A stretch of 20,954 bases of DNA from Chromatiales bacterium (GTDB taxonomy: Bacteria; Pseudomonadota; Gammaproteobacteria; Chromatiales; Chromatiaceae), in contig JAKSCN010000109.1 of the NCBI GenBank assembly GCA_022360595.1, positions 1 to 20,954 of the forward strand. Reading direction: 5' to 3'. The position numbers were made by a program, and so were the translations under genes. The notes beneath the pieces are model-generated. The model was not told the origin of the DNA. It was given only the letters and a program-made list of their open reading frames with translations, and did no database searches. Numbering within the stretch: position 1 is the first letter of the stretch; each line of letters starts with the position of its first letter. Positions 7,377-15,053 of the stretch are shown piece by piece.

Positions 7377-8161
7377 CGGTGCGTAAAGTAGAGATCGTAG
7401 CGCGTATTAGGGCTCTTGATCTCAGCATCCGGTTTCAGATCGCCGAGAAACTCCGCCTTGGCTGGACGCTTCACAACAACCCGCTTGCGCGCCCGGTGAC
7501 GCGCCGCCAACAACAACTCGGCGCTATCCAGGTCATCGCCTACCATTTGACGAAACAGACGCATCTCTTTTTTCACCAGCGCCGACTTGTCTCTGTGCGG
7601 ATACATTGGGTCGAGATAAACCACATCTGGACAGCTCTCGTTATCGAGACTCAACAGATAGCGACGCGCATCATCGCAAATCAACTCAAAGCGCTGGACA
7701 ATCTCGCTGACTGTCTGATCATTCAGTGCCCGTGATACACCGTCATTCAGCAGCGCAAAGGTTACCGGTGAACGTTCAACCAGGGTAACTTCACAACCCA
7801 AGGAGGCCAATACAAAGGCGTCACGGCCCAGTCCAGCGGTTGCATCCAACACCTTGGGCAGTTCACTACCCTTTAAGCCTACAGCGCGCGCCAGCGGTTG
7901 CCCTCGTCCGCCACCGAATTGTCTCCGGTGCGCCGATTTACCCGAGACAAAATCCACATAGACAGGCCCGGGAGCCCCTTTGCCTGTCTCACGTAACGCC
8001 AAGCGCTGCGAGGTCTGCACCAGTTGATAACGGCTGGGTGTTGCCACTTGATCCAACAACTGAACCGGCAGCTTTAAGCGACTGGCCACCGCTTCTAGCT
8101 GCTCAATCAGTTCACTGTCTTCAGCTATCAATGTCAGTCGATTGAGGAATTGCGTTTCCAC
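7373..8161 (-). CDS. rsmJ: 16S rRNA (guanine-1516 N2)-methyltransferase RsmJ
   Basis: This 262-residue protein (E. coli RsmJ, formerly YhiQ, has 250) shows the family signature throughout. VDFVSGKSAHRRQFGGGRGQ is followed by the SAM site LDATAGLGRDAFVLASLGC. Next come VTLVERSP, the catalytic region VVYLDPMYPHRDKSALVKKEM, and RKRVVVKRP near the end. It methylates G1516 of 16S rRNA. The start is GTG at 8161 with a poor Shine-Dalgarno sequence. The 6-bp inverted repeat ATAACG/CGTTAT (8176-8195) lies just upstream in the leader. It is the first gene of a two-gene unit with rlmG, so modification genes for both ribosomal subunits are made from one message. Confidence 0.93.
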   Translation of the reverse strand: METQFLNRLTLIAEDSELIEQLEAVASRLKLPVQLLDQVATPSRYQLVQTSQRLALRETGKGAPGPVYVDFVSGKSAHRRQFGGGRGQPLARAVGLKGSELPKVLDATAGLGRDAFVLASLGCEVTLVERSPVTFALLNDGVSRALNDQTVSEIVQRFELICDDARRYLLSLDNESCPDVVYLDPMYPHRDKSALVKKEMRLFRQMVGDDLDSAELLLAARHRARKRVVVKRPAKAEFLGDLKPDAEIKSPNTRYDLYFTHR

Positions 8162-8361
8162 TGGAATTTGATCTCATAACGAGAGTGCCCGTTATCTCCT
8201 GCATAACATCTCACCAAAGCGGATCATTGTGCGCTACCCACCCTCCAGCGTCTAGTGGACCATGAGGCAAGTTCGATGGCTGACTTAGGAAATGTTTCAC
8301 CCTGCCCACCAATACTCTAGAATAGATTGCATCACTCACTGTCCGCTATAAAGGATCACAG

Positions 8362-8616
8362 ATGAAAGTCAATATCAGTATCGACATGACGCCCGAGGAG
8401 TTCCGTAAACTGATGGGCTGGCCTGATGTTCAGGAGCTGAATAACGAGATCATCGAAAAGATGCGCGAACAGATGGCGGCAGGCGCCGAGGGCTACGACC
8501 CATTAAGTCTAATGCAGCCCTATATCAATCAATCGTTTGAATCCATGGGCGGATTTCAAAAGATAATGACCAATATGATGGAGAACTATTGGTCGACCAA
8601 TAAAAAAGAGGAGTGA
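8362..8616 (+). CDS. Small conserved protein, DUF6489-like
   Basis: An 84-residue soluble acidic protein beginning MKVNISIDMTPEEFRKLMGW, with a C-terminal part rich in Met and Gln (QKIMTNMMENYW). The start is well supported by AAAGGA seven bases before the ATG. The N-terminal pattern of a beta strand, then TPEE and a GxPDVxxLN helix, resembles the uncharacterised DUF6489 family seen in gammaproteobacteria. This is a recollection, not a search result. No signal peptide, transmembrane segment or known catalytic motif is present. It stands alone between divergent rsmJ and the convergent RRM gene. No function can be assigned. Confidence 0.75.
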   Translation: MKVNISIDMTPEEFRKLMGWPDVQELNNEIIEKMREQMAAGAEGYDPLSLMQPYINQSFESMGGFQKIMTNMMENYWSTNKKEE

Positions 8617-8709
8617 CCAGACTCTTTCAGCCAAAGTAACCCGTGCTACAGCCGGTAGTGAAAAGGGTGGTAGTAATAGCGCAGAGAAAGAGTTCTCCCC
8701 CGGATACAA

Positions 8710-8976
8710 TTAACGTCGCCGACCACCACGGCCTTTCTGGGGACGTTCTAATCTAACTCCAATTGAACTGCCATTGAATACACTACCATCCAATGCCTGC
8801 ATCGCGGCACGCCCTTCGTGCCCTTCCATTTGAACTGTTGCAAAACCTTTGCATTCACCAGAAAAGATATCTTTTACCAGTTTTACCGAATGTACAGAGC
8901 CATAGCTTGCAAAAAGCGCTGTAACATCTTCTTCCGTAGACGACCGGGGCAATCCCCGTATAAAGAGTGTAATCAA
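8710..8976 (-). CDS. Minimal RRM RNA-binding protein
   Basis: This 88-residue protein is essentially a single RNA-recognition motif. RNP2 is LFIRGL (residues 4-9), RNP1 is KGFATVQM (43-50), and the final strand carries IGVRLERP. A basic Gly/Arg tail (KGRGGRRR) probably adds non-specific RNA affinity. Bacterial RRM proteins of this size are common in cyanobacteria and proteobacteria and are often cold-induced. The start is TTG at 8976, chosen because AGTAGG sits nine bases upstream and no ATG is in frame. It lies downstream of, and on the same strand as, the cold-shock gene at 9094, with a hairpin between them, so the two RNA-binding proteins may be partly cotranscribed. Confidence 0.9.
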   Translation of the reverse strand: MITLFIRGLPRSSTEEDVTALFASYGSVHSVKLVKDIFSGECKGFATVQMEGHEGRAAMQALDGSVFNGSSIGVRLERPQKGRGGRRR

Positions 8977-9000
8977 TGAATTTGACCTACTAATGCTATA

Positions 9001-9030
9001 TGCAAGACTGCCATTTCTGACAGTCTTGCA
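9001..9030 (-). terminator. Hairpin between the cold-shock gene and the RRM gene
   Basis: TGCAAGACTG (9001-9010) and CAGTCTTGCA (9021-9030) form a perfect 10-base-pair stem with a 10-base loop, in the gap after the csp stop in the minus direction. The sequence after it on the minus strand is not U-rich. It may therefore be a 3' stabiliser or processing element rather than a true intrinsic terminator. Confidence 0.5.
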
Positions 9031-9093
9031 GTATTGAATCTATAGATACCGGCTCCTCGTAAGTAAACAAGGAACAGATATACGGATAGGCGT

Positions 9094-9303
9094 TTAGAGA
9101 GGAACTACATCGTTGGCTTGAGGGCCTTTGGCACCCTCTGTTTCGGTGAACTCAACTTTCTGTCCATCAACAAGAGAGCGACGACCTTCACCGATAATCG
9201 AGCGATAATGAACAAACAGATCTTTGCCGTTTTCACGCTCAATGAAGCCAAATCCTTTTTCACTATCAAACCACTTTACTGTTCCAGTCTGTTTTTCCGA
9301 CAT
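9094..9303 (-). CDS. CspA-family cold-shock protein
   Basis: This 69-residue single cold-shock domain binds single-stranded RNA and DNA as a chaperone. GTVKWFDSEKGFGFIERENG includes RNP1 (KGFGFI). RNP2 is DLFVHYRSI, and the C-terminal strand ends GPQANDVVPL. The start is ATG at 9303, supported by TAAGG nine bases upstream; an open frame continues upstream to 9441, but that extension has no cold-shock homology. The mRNA leader may be long, as in regulated csp genes, since roughly 270 bases separate the start from the previous gene. The paralogue cannot be named from sequence alone. Confidence 0.93.
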   Translation of the reverse strand: MSEKQTGTVKWFDSEKGFGFIERENGKDLFVHYRSIIGEGRRSLVDGQKVEFTETEGAKGPQANDVVPL

Positions 9304-9529
9304 TTTAAAATACCTTAAAAATAGTAAACCATTCGAACTTATGAACGAACCTCTGCCCCGACCTTTGGCAGGCACTATAAACTTGATCCGGGTGCAACTT
9401 TGAGGAAAAACGACGAATAAAGAAGTGTATAGGCTGATCAAATATCAAGCAGGCTTTAGATCTTATAGGGTAAGGGAGCATAAAGCAAATGTTATTAATG
9501 GGGGAAAACTAAGGTTTTATGCCTCCTCT
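9304..9529 (-). other. Upstream/leader region of the cold-shock gene
   Basis: This gap contains no supported gene. On the minus strand it includes several TATA-like blocks (for example CCTATAAG and CTATACA), but none is paired with a good -35 element at normal spacing, so no promoter is called. Long 5' leaders upstream of csp genes often fold as cold-responsive structures. That possibility is inference only. Confidence 0.4.
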
Positions 9530-9544
9530 TAGGGCCTGTTAACC
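9530..9544 (+). repeat. Short intergenic repeat, copy 2
   Basis: TAGGGCCTGTTAAC matches copy 1 for 14 bases. It lies 36 bases beyond the stop of the histidine kinase gene, in the opposite orientation to it. It is followed by CATTAACTAAG, which can pair back on GTTAA and CTTAG to form a bulged stem. Confidence 0.5.
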
Positions 9545-9579
9545 ATTAACTAAGGGCTAGCGAATAGAAAGTAAATCGA

Positions 9580-10248
9580 TTAGGGCAACCAGACCGCAAA
9601 ACAGCCACCCGACAGGGTATTGTTATTGGAGAGTTTAGTAAAACCCTGGCGATCGCCATTTTTATGCAGACGCGCCACCATACCGCAAAAGTAGATACCG
9701 AGTTGAGTATGGCCCTCAACATAGCTCTCATTAAGCTCGAAGGCCGCTTGCGCCTCCAGCATCGTGTCGGGAAACCCGGCACCATCATCTTCAACCTGAA
9801 ACACCAGATAGTCATCGACCATCTGTGCGGCAATCAGCAGTTGCGACCGGGTATAGCGCAGACCGTTGCCGATTAGGTTATTGATAACACCTCGCATCAA
9901 TCCTTCATCAAAATAGCCTGACAAATACTCGTCACAGGTATAGCTCAGGGTAACGCCTTTGGCCTGGGCATTGACCTGGTTATCGATAACGATCTCTTCC
10001 AGAAATTCATCGACCATCACCTCATCAATAGTGGCAACAATACGGTTATTATCAATTTTGTAGAGAGTTAACAGTTCAATCAGTTTATTGTTTAAACGCT
10101 TTGCTTCATGCTGCAGGATGGGAATTTTTTTTTGCTGAGGCCCCTCATCATCACTCTCTGCGGTGATCTCCTCAAGGGTATTGATCACCATCCCCAGCGA
10201 GTTTTTCATATCGTGGATGATTGAGGCGAGAATGTCAGAAAACTCCAT
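9580..10248 (-). CDS. Small cytoplasmic sensor histidine kinase
   Basis: This 222-residue kinase has a HisKA-like dimerisation helix with SIIHDMKNSLG, where H12 is the predicted phospho-accepting histidine. A HATPase_c domain follows, with the N box (INNLIGNGLRYT), the G1 box (VEDDGAGFP) and a late G2-like LGIYFCGMVARLH. It lacks transmembrane segments and any N-terminal sensor domain, so input must come from a partner. ATG 10248 is chosen over the longer frame to 10296 because AAAGG lies upstream and the longer form would overlap the preceding gene. It sits 16 bases after the REC-TPR response regulator, an obvious cognate partner. Proteins of this architecture often read the state of a scaffold or receiver. 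Confidence 0.88.
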   Translation of the reverse strand: MEFSDILASIIHDMKNSLGMVINTLEEITAESDDEGPQQKKIPILQHEAKRLNNKLIELLTLYKIDNNRIVATIDEVMVDEFLEEIVIDNQVNAQAKGVTLSYTCDEYLSGYFDEGLMRGVINNLIGNGLRYTRSQLLIAAQMVDDYLVFQVEDDGAGFPDTMLEAQAAFELNESYVEGHTQLGIYFCGMVARLHKNGDRQGFTKLSNNNTLSGGCFAVWLP

Positions 10249-10264
10249 ACTTGGCCTTTTTAAC

Positions 10265-11884
10265 TCATGTGCCAACGATCTCTTGGAACTTGGCATTGAG
10301 CTTACGCAAGGTTTGATTATCGGGATCCAGCGCTTTTACCCGATCCAGATAGACTCTTACCCTGTTAATTTTGCCCGCATAGTTGTTATTTTGCTCTATA
10401 TCCATCAATAACACGCGAGCAGCATTGAGATTGACCACCTTATTTCCAGACATCCCCTCGGCGGCCTCTTCAAACAGCGAAATCGACTCTTTCAGCTTAC
10501 CCTCTCTAGCCAATTCGACCCCTTTATTGTTGAGGCGAATAATCTCTTTACGTATCTCTGAGATCAGGCTGGAGGGATCTTCCTGCAGCCCCAAAGACTG
10601 CATCGTTGCCCCCAGTTCACTCAGCAGCTCTTCATCAGAGTGATTGTTGCGCACCGCTTGATGAAACAACTCGGTGGCCTTATCCGGATCACCCAGCTTG
10701 GTGTAGGTTTTCGCCAATTCAATACTGTATTCCGAACTGACATCCTTACCCAGTTTTTGATATTCCTCCAGCGCCCGCTCCAGAGCCTGCTCGGACTTTT
10801 CACTATCCCCCATGCTGCGTTGAATAACACTCTCCGCTGCGGCGTTATAGAACTCCGCCTCGGAGTCATCGGCAAACTCCCGCTGCATATCCTTCAACAC
10901 CTTCAGTCCCTCTCCCCCAGTCTTGTTTTCAGCCACTACCTTGGCCAGATTGGCGTACACCGAAGGGTGTTTATAAACAGAATGTTTGCCGAACTTAACA
11001 GCGTTGGAAAAGGCGGCTTCCGCTGTATTGACATCATTGTTGGATAGCGCCAGTTCACCCAATGCCTGCTGCCGTGTAATCACCCTGGGCGATAACTTGG
11101 CCGCCTTTTGCAGAATATCCTGGGCATCCTGATGTTGATTGAGGCATTTACAAGTCTTGGCCAACCAGTCATAGGCGGCGGTATAGCGGTCGTTGGCGTT
11201 CACCAGATCCTGAAATACAACTCTCGCCTCGGCATAACGCTTGGCCCCAAACAGCGCTTTACCCAGACCAAGGCGCGCCCAAGGCATCTCTCGAACCGCC
11301 AGCACCTTGTCGTACACTACCAGAGCTTCTTCCACCTCCCCGGCTTGGAGACAGATCTCGCCTTTCAACTTATTGAGTTCACCGATATTGGGGGGGGATT
11401 CAGCGATCTTCTGATTAAGCAGTTCGAGCGCCAGGGTGAAGTCGCGGTTCTCTACCGCCTTCTCAATCGGGAGAAGATCCTGCTTTTTCGCCAACAGCTT
11501 CTCTAAGCGGCTGCGCAGCAACTCTTTATTAAAAGGCTTGGTGAGATAAGAGTCGGGTTCGTACTCGACAGCCCCCATGACCATCTCACGGGTATTCTCC
11601 GCGGTGATCATAACAAAGACCGTACCTAATCCAATCAACTGGCGATGACGCGCCTCCTCCAGTACTTGCTGCCCATCTTTCCCACTGCCCAGGTTGTAAT
11701 CGCACAGCACCACATCAAAACGCTTGCGCTCCATCGCCTTGATAGCCTGTGCGCCGTTCATGGCAGCAACAATATCACCAGCGCCGCAACTCAACAGCAT
11801 ATTTTTGATCAGGCTGCGCATATCACCGAAGTCATCCACAACCAGATACGATTTGCTCTCAAGATTACTACGCTTAAATTTCAC
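10265..11884 (-). CDS. Response regulator with TPR repeats (REC-TPR)
   Basis: The 539-residue protein starts with a receiver domain (residues 10-130): acidic pair D17/D18 in YLVVDD, phosphoacceptor D62 in VVLCDYNLG, T94 in VMITAEN and K116 in YLTKPF. The remainder is alpha-helical with several tetratricopeptide repeats (for example ARLGLGKALFGAKRYAEARVV and YSIELAKTYTKLGDPDKATE) and ends in another TPR-like block. There is no DNA-binding or enzymatic output, so it probably works through protein-protein contacts. GTG 11884 is preferred because AGAGG lies six bases upstream; the open frame continues to 11953 without a ribosome binding site. It is followed at 16 bases by a histidine kinase and preceded on the same strand by a diguanylate cyclase. 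Confidence 0.92.
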   Translation of the reverse strand: MKFKRSNLESKSYLVVDDFGDMRSLIKNMLLSCGAGDIVAAMNGAQAIKAMERKRFDVVLCDYNLGSGKDGQQVLEEARHRQLIGLGTVFVMITAENTREMVMGAVEYEPDSYLTKPFNKELLRSRLEKLLAKKQDLLPIEKAVENRDFTLALELLNQKIAESPPNIGELNKLKGEICLQAGEVEEALVVYDKVLAVREMPWARLGLGKALFGAKRYAEARVVFQDLVNANDRYTAAYDWLAKTCKCLNQHQDAQDILQKAAKLSPRVITRQQALGELALSNNDVNTAEAAFSNAVKFGKHSVYKHPSVYANLAKVVAENKTGGEGLKVLKDMQREFADDSEAEFYNAAAESVIQRSMGDSEKSEQALERALEEYQKLGKDVSSEYSIELAKTYTKLGDPDKATELFHQAVRNNHSDEELLSELGATMQSLGLQEDPSSLISEIRKEIIRLNNKGVELAREGKLKESISLFEEAAEGMSGNKVVNLNAARVLLMDIEQNNNYAGKINRVRVYLDRVKALDPDNQTLRKLNAKFQEIVGT

Positions 11885-12092
11885 TCCCCACCTCTCACTG
11901 AACCAGGTCCTAGCTGGCATTTCCGGACAAATCCGCATGATTTGATAAAGCAATCACGAGGATTTATGTTCCCTCGTCTAGATAGCGACCAGATAGAGGT
12001 AAATCTGAAGAAAAATCCTGAAAAAAATATCGAACCAAGCGCTTTATTATCACCTACTTTTTACAAGGATTTCTATAGGCTAGGGACAATTG

Positions 12093-13946
12093 TTACGATT
12101 CAACTTGATCTTCTGTGCAGGTACGGTTTTTGCCGGAGCCCTTGGCCAGATAGAGCGCGGCGTCGGCACGATTAAATACAGACTCCTGGGTATCCCCGTT
12201 CTGGAACTGCGCGAGTCCGCAGGAAACAGTGATATTGACCGAGGTATCACCGGAGTGGAATCCCATCTTCTCCACAGCCATGCGAATCTTCTCAGCGACA
12301 GAAAAGGCCGCCTCACGCTCGGTTTCCGGGAGTAGTACAACAAACTCCTCCCCTCCATAGCGGGCCGGAAAATCAGCTTTTCGCACCTGCCTACTCATAT
12401 TCTCACCAACCACTTTCAACACTTTGTCGCCCGCCTTATGGCCGTAAGTGTCATTGATACTCTTGAAGTTATCGATATCAATCACAATCAGGCTCATCGG
12501 GAAACCGTAGCGGCTCCAGCGGGCAAACTCCTCTTCCATGCGGGTATCGAAAGCGTGACGGTTGTTGAGCCCCGTGAGCGCATCGTTAAAAGCACGCTTA
12601 CGGGCGTCGGCAACACTTTTGCGCAACATCTCCGACTCCTCCTCTACCGTCGCCAGTTGCTGCTTCAATCCGCCGATACTCTCTTCCAGCCCCTCGACTC
12701 GCAACTCCTCCTCTTGCCGGTGCTGGCGTAATTTCTCCTGGATAACGGATATGCGCTGGGAGATGGTCACTTTCAGATCATTGAGGTCTGTCGCCGCCGC
12801 CACATCCGCATGCAGATCCGACATATGTCCATGCACCGAATCGCCAAATTCGCGGCTCTTCTCGATGATATTACGCCCCTGCTGATCGACACCCGCCAAC
12901 TCCAGGTCGAGCGCCTGCAGACTCTCGGTCAACTGCAGCAGAAAGCTTTCTACCTCCTGGCGTTCTGTCTCGGCGCGCCGACGGGCATTGCCAACCAGCG
13001 AGGCGATCTGGTCAAGCAGGCCGGGGAGGGTCTTTTCAGTCACCCCCTTCTCAATCCGCTCCTTCAGTTTGTTGATTTCAATTAACGGTTCACCGGCCAG
13101 ATCAAGCATCTCAAGCAGCTCGATCAACACCCGGTCGGCAGAGACACCATCGGGATCGATGGGCCTGAGAGTCGTTGCCAACTCTTCCGTCAAGCTGATC
13201 AGCACGGCGGCTGTTGGGGCGCTGTCGATACGCCCGAGAAACGGCATGAGTGGTTTTGGCCACCCTTCAACCTTGTTCAACTCGCGCACCAGGAGAGTCA
13301 GCAGCTCACGGGGCAGTTGATGAAGATCCGCGGAAGAGGACTCTTTAGGCTGAACCACCGGGGCCTGGGGGACAACCTCTTGCTCTACAGTGTTGCCCGC
13401 GCCATTGTCGGACTCCGGCGCCGCTGCTTCAGGCACCTGTTTATTAGTAAACAGGCGAGAGAGCAGACCACCACCATTGCTGGCAACCGGTTCGCCCTGC
13501 TCGGCCAGCGCCTGCTTAACCAGGCCGGAAAACTCACTCAGGAGTTCAGTGGTAAGCTCCTCTTTTTTCAGTTTGCGGGCCAGCTTTTTGACCGGTCCTC
13601 TCAAGGCATCGGGAAAAGGCGGGGTCTGCAGTAACGGAACAATCTGGTCGACCATCTGCCCGCCATTGGCTGAGCCATTGGCGTCGGATGCAATAGAGTC
13701 GGAAAGCGTTGTGATCCCCTCAATCATCTGCATCAGTTGATTGATATTCTGCTCACCCCTCACCCGATTACGCAGGGTCTCCAGCTTTTTATCCAGCGCG
13801 CTGTCTCTGCCATCGCCAATCAGACTGAGCCGTGAAATACATTTGCGCAGAGAGAATTCGATATCCCCCCACTGCTTCTCTTTCTCTTCCAGCTCAGCCA
13901 GGCTCTGCAGGTACTTGTCTTTCCACTCATTGACAGGTCGGTTCAT
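12093..13946 (-). CDS. Coiled-coil diguanylate cyclase (GGEEF)
   Basis: A 617-residue protein. Residues 1-440 are mostly helical, with a Pro/Ala-rich linker near 185-205 (VVPQAPVVQP) and long heptad-rich segments. A charged coiled coil (LRQHRQEEELRVEGLEES) follows. The C-terminal GGDEF domain has DALTGLNNRHAFD, IDIDNFKSINDTYGHKAGD, the RxxD inhibitory site (RKAD) and GGEEF at 531-535. It should be active in making c-di-GMP and product-inhibited. No membrane segment is seen. The N-terminal part is unlike any named sensor domain I recognise. ATG 13946 is preferred because GGGGAG lies just upstream; an in-frame GTG at 13979 lacks one. It precedes the REC-TPR gene by about 208 bases on the same strand. 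Confidence 0.92.
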   Translation of the reverse strand: MNRPVNEWKDKYLQSLAELEEKEKQWGDIEFSLRKCISRLSLIGDGRDSALDKKLETLRNRVRGEQNINQLMQMIEGITTLSDSIASDANGSANGGQMVDQIVPLLQTPPFPDALRGPVKKLARKLKKEELTTELLSEFSGLVKQALAEQGEPVASNGGGLLSRLFTNKQVPEAAAPESDNGAGNTVEQEVVPQAPVVQPKESSSADLHQLPRELLTLLVRELNKVEGWPKPLMPFLGRIDSAPTAAVLISLTEELATTLRPIDPDGVSADRVLIELLEMLDLAGEPLIEINKLKERIEKGVTEKTLPGLLDQIASLVGNARRRAETERQEVESFLLQLTESLQALDLELAGVDQQGRNIIEKSREFGDSVHGHMSDLHADVAAATDLNDLKVTISQRISVIQEKLRQHRQEEELRVEGLEESIGGLKQQLATVEEESEMLRKSVADARKRAFNDALTGLNNRHAFDTRMEEEFARWSRYGFPMSLIVIDIDNFKSINDTYGHKAGDKVLKVVGENMSRQVRKADFPARYGGEEFVVLLPETEREAAFSVAEKIRMAVEKMGFHSGDTSVNITVSCGLAQFQNGDTQESVFNRADAALYLAKGSGKNRTCTEDQVES

Positions 13947-14020
13947 CTGCTCCCCAACATGTGACTTCTTATTGAGCACTCTATCGGCTAGTCGGGCATT
14001 TTTTTAAGTGGGAAAAGCGG

Positions 14021-14995
14021 CTATTTCGGGGGATGGGGAATGACCAGAAAACGCTCCAGAAACGGCTCACTCAAGCGGCTGACGACACGCGTAATCAGCA
14101 TCAACAACACCAGTGAAAACAGCAGACGCAACCACAGCACTCCCGTCAGGTCCGCGCCCAGCAGCAACACCAGCAGCGTGTCCTCAATAATACTGTGACA
14201 GAAGGCGAGAAACGCAAGTGAAGAGAAGATGTCCTTTGACGAGAGATGCCCCGTTTGGGCCTCTCGAATTAGCAGCCCGCCACCATAGGCCAGCCCCAGG
14301 GTCATACCGACGATTGTGATGGTGGTCGCCTCCGGGCCAATCCCCATCAAGCGCAAAACAGGCTGTAGTAACCAGATCATCAGACGCTCAATGTGAAGCA
14401 CCTTCAGAATCTTCAGCACCAGCAACAACACAAAGATCAGCAGAACGATAAAAACGAAGCTTTCGAGCTGAGCAACCACCCATCCCCACAGGCTGGCGTC
14501 CTGAGTAGGTGGAACCCAGAGCATCTCAACCGGCTGCTGCAGCCAACCACCTAACGTGTAAAGCTTGTGCAACAGAAAACCGAACAACAGAGCGCCAAAA
14601 AAGCGCATCAGTAGAGTTGCCGGTAGGCGCACGCCAGCCTTCTGGGCGATTCTCGCCTCGACCGGCAGCGTGTGAGCGATCAGCAGCATCCCGCTCAGGA
14701 CAGTCACCTGGGCAACTGTTAACCCCTCTTCTGCCGCAAGATTGAAAAAGACCACCATACCCGCGTAGATATTGGTCAACAGCGTAGTGGCCCATACCAG
14801 CCCCATCGACTCGGGCAACCCCACCAGGCTCATCAGCGGTTCGAGGAGATAGCCGATATATTTGATTCCACCCAGCTCTTCCAGCACCTTGACTACTATC
14901 AGCACCGGAATCATCACCTTGAACAGCTCCAAGGAGATATGACGGGTCTCGGTCAACAGCTCCAGGAACTGACGTTTAAGCGCAAATCGCCGCAT
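14021..14995 (-). CDS. Nucleoside-recognition (Gate) domain membrane protein
   Basis: A 324-residue polytopic inner-membrane protein with roughly eight hydrophobic segments. It is built from two similar halves: the first has LMSLVGLPESMGLVWATTL, the second LRLMGIGPEATTITIVG, each with the G-x-PE-type turn typical of Gate domains (related to SpmA/SpmB and YjiH-type proteins). A second conserved stretch is LAFLAFCHSIIEDTLLVLLL. The transported substrate is unknown; nucleosides are only one historical suggestion for the family. The start ATG is supported by GAGAGG six bases upstream. It follows the zapG-like gene by 58 bases and precedes the diguanylate cyclase by 74 bases, all on one strand. 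Confidence 0.85.
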   Translation of the reverse strand: MRRFALKRQFLELLTETRHISLELFKVMIPVLIVVKVLEELGGIKYIGYLLEPLMSLVGLPESMGLVWATTLLTNIYAGMVVFFNLAAEEGLTVAQVTVLSGMLLIAHTLPVEARIAQKAGVRLPATLLMRFFGALLFGFLLHKLYTLGGWLQQPVEMLWVPPTQDASLWGWVVAQLESFVFIVLLIFVLLLVLKILKVLHIERLMIWLLQPVLRLMGIGPEATTITIVGMTLGLAYGGGLLIREAQTGHLSSKDIFSSLAFLAFCHSIIEDTLLVLLLGADLTGVLWLRLLFSLVLLMLITRVVSRLSEPFLERFLVIPHPPK

Positions 14996-15039
14996 TACCA
15001 GCCTCTCACCCTTAACGGGCTCAACAGCCCTGGATTATC

Positions 15040-15050
15040 TAGGGCCTGTC
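15040..15050 (+). repeat. Short intergenic repeat, partial copy 3
   Basis: TAGGGCCTGT lies four bases beyond the stop of the zapG-like gene. It keeps only the first ten or eleven bases of the repeat seen at 2857 and is therefore a weaker member. Confidence 0.35.
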
Positions 15051-15053
15051 GGG

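Noticed and set aside
8621..8693. Inverted 8-base segments ACTCTTTC and GAAAGAGT between the small protein and the RRM gene
   Set aside because: The loop would be about 57 bases with no T run, so it is not a credible terminator.
9304..9441. N-terminal extension of the cold-shock protein
   Set aside because: The added residues have no cold-shock similarity. A good ribosome binding site precedes the ATG at 9303, where the conserved domain starts.
3030..13991. The 14-base match ACTCTATCGGCTAG shared by 3030-3043 and 13978-13991
   Set aside because: About one chance match of this length is expected in a window of this size. One copy is coding sequence of the leader peptide, and the flanks do not match.
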